Shown here one piece after another: positions 12,792 to 13,598 of a DNA stretch of 13,598 nucleotides. Under the pieces are notes generated by a model. It worked only from the letters and a program-made list of their open reading frames with translations, did no database searches and had not been told where the DNA came from. The translations under genes and the position numbers were made by a program. Source of the DNA: an uncultured Clostridia bacterium. Its GTDB lineage: Bacteria; Bacillota; Clostridia; Christensenellales; UBA1242. The stretch spans positions 1-13,598 of the forward strand of contig CANDFN010000020.1 in the NCBI GenBank assembly GCA_947384015.1, read 5' to 3'. Position 1 is the first letter of the stretch. Every line of letters begins with the position of its first letter.

Positions 12792-13477
12792 ACTCTCCCC
12801 AACAAACTTATCAATTTATCAGTTCTTAAAGACAGCCCTCCAACCAAAAAACCATCTACCTTACATTTTTTTAAATTAATGCAGTTCTCCTCATCCACAC
12901 TGCCTCCATATAAAATAGGATTATTAAAGCCTAACCGCTTAATCTCTTTTTTTATTATCGCCACTTTTTTATTAATATAACTAGCAGTCGCCGTTTCTCC
13001 CAAACCTATTGCCCAAACAGGTTCATACGCGATATAAAATTCTGCCTTAGCGTTTATTTTAGATAATGTAGTTCTAAGCTGTTCTATTATTAAAGCGTCC
13101 GCTTCATCCTTTTTATTTTCTCCAACACAAATAATTGGAATAATTTCATTATCAACAAGCTGTTTAACTTTACCTGCTATATCTTCATTAGTTTCAAAAG
13201 CTCTGCGGTCGCTATGTCCAACAATACAGTGTGTAACATCAAAGTCTTTTAACATACTTGCACTTATTTGTCCAGTGCATTTACCTTTGCTATTTGCCGA
13301 AACATCTTGACAGCCCAAAGCATACCATGTTTTATTTTTTGCAAAAAAAGGCACATAAACAAAAGGTGGACACAAAATAAGTTTTGTGTCCTCTACCCGA
13401 TTATTATTTAAATGCTTTAAAACAATCTTATAATCTTTTAAATTTAGATTCATTTTATAGTTTGCAACAACAATCAT
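12788..13477 (-). CDS. tpiA: Triosephosphate isomerase
   Basis: TIM interconverts dihydroxyacetone phosphate and glyceraldehyde 3-phosphate in the cytoplasm. From the ATG at 13477 the protein has 229 residues, shorter than the usual 250. Catalytic residues are present: Asn6 and Lys8 in NYKMN, His88 in GHSDRR, the base Glu152 in YEPVWAIG, and the phosphate-binding YGGSV (190-194) and FLVGGLSL (210-217). Two departures stand out: GHSDRR has Asp90 where the family has a near-invariant Glu (Glu97 in standard numbering), and the loop after it is about two residues shorter. The frame can be extended seven codons to a TTG at 13498 inside pgk. The ATG is preferred for its GAGGGG SD and because it starts the first barrel strand, but a GGAG before the TTG leaves some doubt. 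gpmI follows with a four-base overlap. Confidence 0.95.
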   Translation of the reverse strand: MIVVANYKMNLNLKDYKIVLKHLNNNRVEDTKLILCPPFVYVPFFAKNKTWYALGCQDVSANSKGKCTGQISASMLKDFDVTHCIVGHSDRRAFETNEDIAGKVKQLVDNEIIPIICVGENKKDEADALIIEQLRTTLSKINAKAEFYIAYEPVWAIGLGETATASYINKKVAIIKKEIKRLGFNNPILYGGSVDEENCINLKKCKVDGFLVGGLSLRTDKLISLLGRV

Positions 13478-13479
13478 AA

Positions 13480-13485
13480 CCCCTC
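13480..13485 (-). promoter_or_regulatory. Ribosome binding site that favours the ATG start of tpiA
   Basis: GAGGGG on the minus strand sits two bases before the ATG at 13477, with its GAGG core four bases away, and overlaps the last base of the pgk stop codon. The spacing is slightly short, but translation would be coupled to the end of pgk. Confidence 0.65.
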
Positions 13486-13598
13486 TAAATTTCTTCAATT
13501 AACTCCACGCAAGGAAGTGTTTTACCTTGCAACAACATTAAAGAAGCTCCGCCACCTGTTGAAAGATGTTCGTTTCTACCAGCGCCTGCAGTTTGAAC
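13485..13598 (-). CDS. pgk: Phosphoglycerate kinase, C-terminal 37 residues (runs off the window)
   Basis: Phosphoglycerate kinase transfers phosphate from 1,3-bisphosphoglycerate to ADP in the cytoplasm. The frame is open from the window edge to the TAG at 13485-13487. It reads AGRNEHLSTGGGASLMLL and then GKTLPCVELI, matching the conserved C-terminal end of the family (H-x-S-T-G-G-G-A-S, then a G-K-x-L-P-G segment), which binds the nucleotide phosphates and closes the domain. The common Gly after L-P is Cys here. The gene is followed after seven bases by tpiA, the standard glycolytic operon order in Firmicutes. Only about a tenth of the gene is visible, but the motif is highly specific. Confidence 0.95.
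   Translation of the reverse strand, partial: VQTAGAGRNEHLSTGGGASLMLLQGKTLPCVELIEEI

Noticed and set aside
13478..13498. Seven-codon N-terminal extension of triosephosphate isomerase from a TTG
   Set aside because: It would overlap pgk and uses a rare start. The ATG at 13477 has a GAGGGG SD and starts directly at the first barrel strand. A GGAG before the TTG keeps this from being certain.
1..13598. Use of TGA as a tryptophan codon, as in mycoplasma-like lineages
   Set aside because: Tryptophans in the proteins checked use TGG, and TGA ends tpiA exactly where gpmI begins.
1..13598. CRISPR arrays, insertion sequences or phage genes
   Set aside because: No regularly spaced repeats, transposase or integrase motifs, or terminal inverted repeats were seen on either strand.

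Overview
The window is strongly AT-rich DNA with tightly packed genes, Shine-Dalgarno (SD) sites of the GGAGG type, many U-tailed intrinsic terminators, standard stop-codon use (TGA is a real stop, in tpiA) and gene clusters typical of low-GC Firmicutes: pgk-tpiA-gpmI, and secG-rnr-smpB with ssrA on the same contig. The long surface protein with InlB-type repeats suggests an uncultured, possibly gut-associated member of Clostridia or Bacilli. That placement is inference. No mobile element, CRISPR array, tRNA or rRNA was found.

Layout: the left edge carries the first 319 codons of pyruvate kinase (minus). Next come a plus-strand tmRNA gene (ssrA) with its own promoter and terminator, and a 350-base gap with no convincing gene. 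Two minus-strand genes follow, probably co-transcribed: a 303-residue membrane-anchored protein and a 945-residue secreted or anchored protein with InlB-like repeats. A 450-base divergent region separates them from a plus-strand SAM-dependent methyltransferase gene. This gene converges on a minus-strand gene for a cytoplasmic transglutaminase-like protein, sharing one bidirectional terminator.

From 7.7 kb to the right end all genes are on the minus strand. In transcription order they are pgk (3' end only), tpiA, gpmI, a 73-residue two-helix membrane protein, secG, rnr and smpB. pgk, tpiA and gpmI are translationally coupled (7-base gap, then an ATGA overlap) and form a glycolytic operon; enolase, its common next member, is absent. 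From the 73-residue gene onward each gene has a recognisable promoter, and secG, rnr and smpB each have a terminator.

Two systems dominate. One is lower glycolysis (pgk, tpiA, gpmI, pyk). The other is ribosome rescue: tmRNA, its partner SmpB, and RNase R, which degrades non-stop mRNA. Points worth a second look are SD-less and possibly leaderless starts of both rnr and smpB, a short SmpB C-terminal tail, a Glu-to-Asp change at a conserved TIM residue, stop codons sitting in terminator loops, an inverted repeat over a consensus -35 box, and the uncharacterised surface-protein pair.
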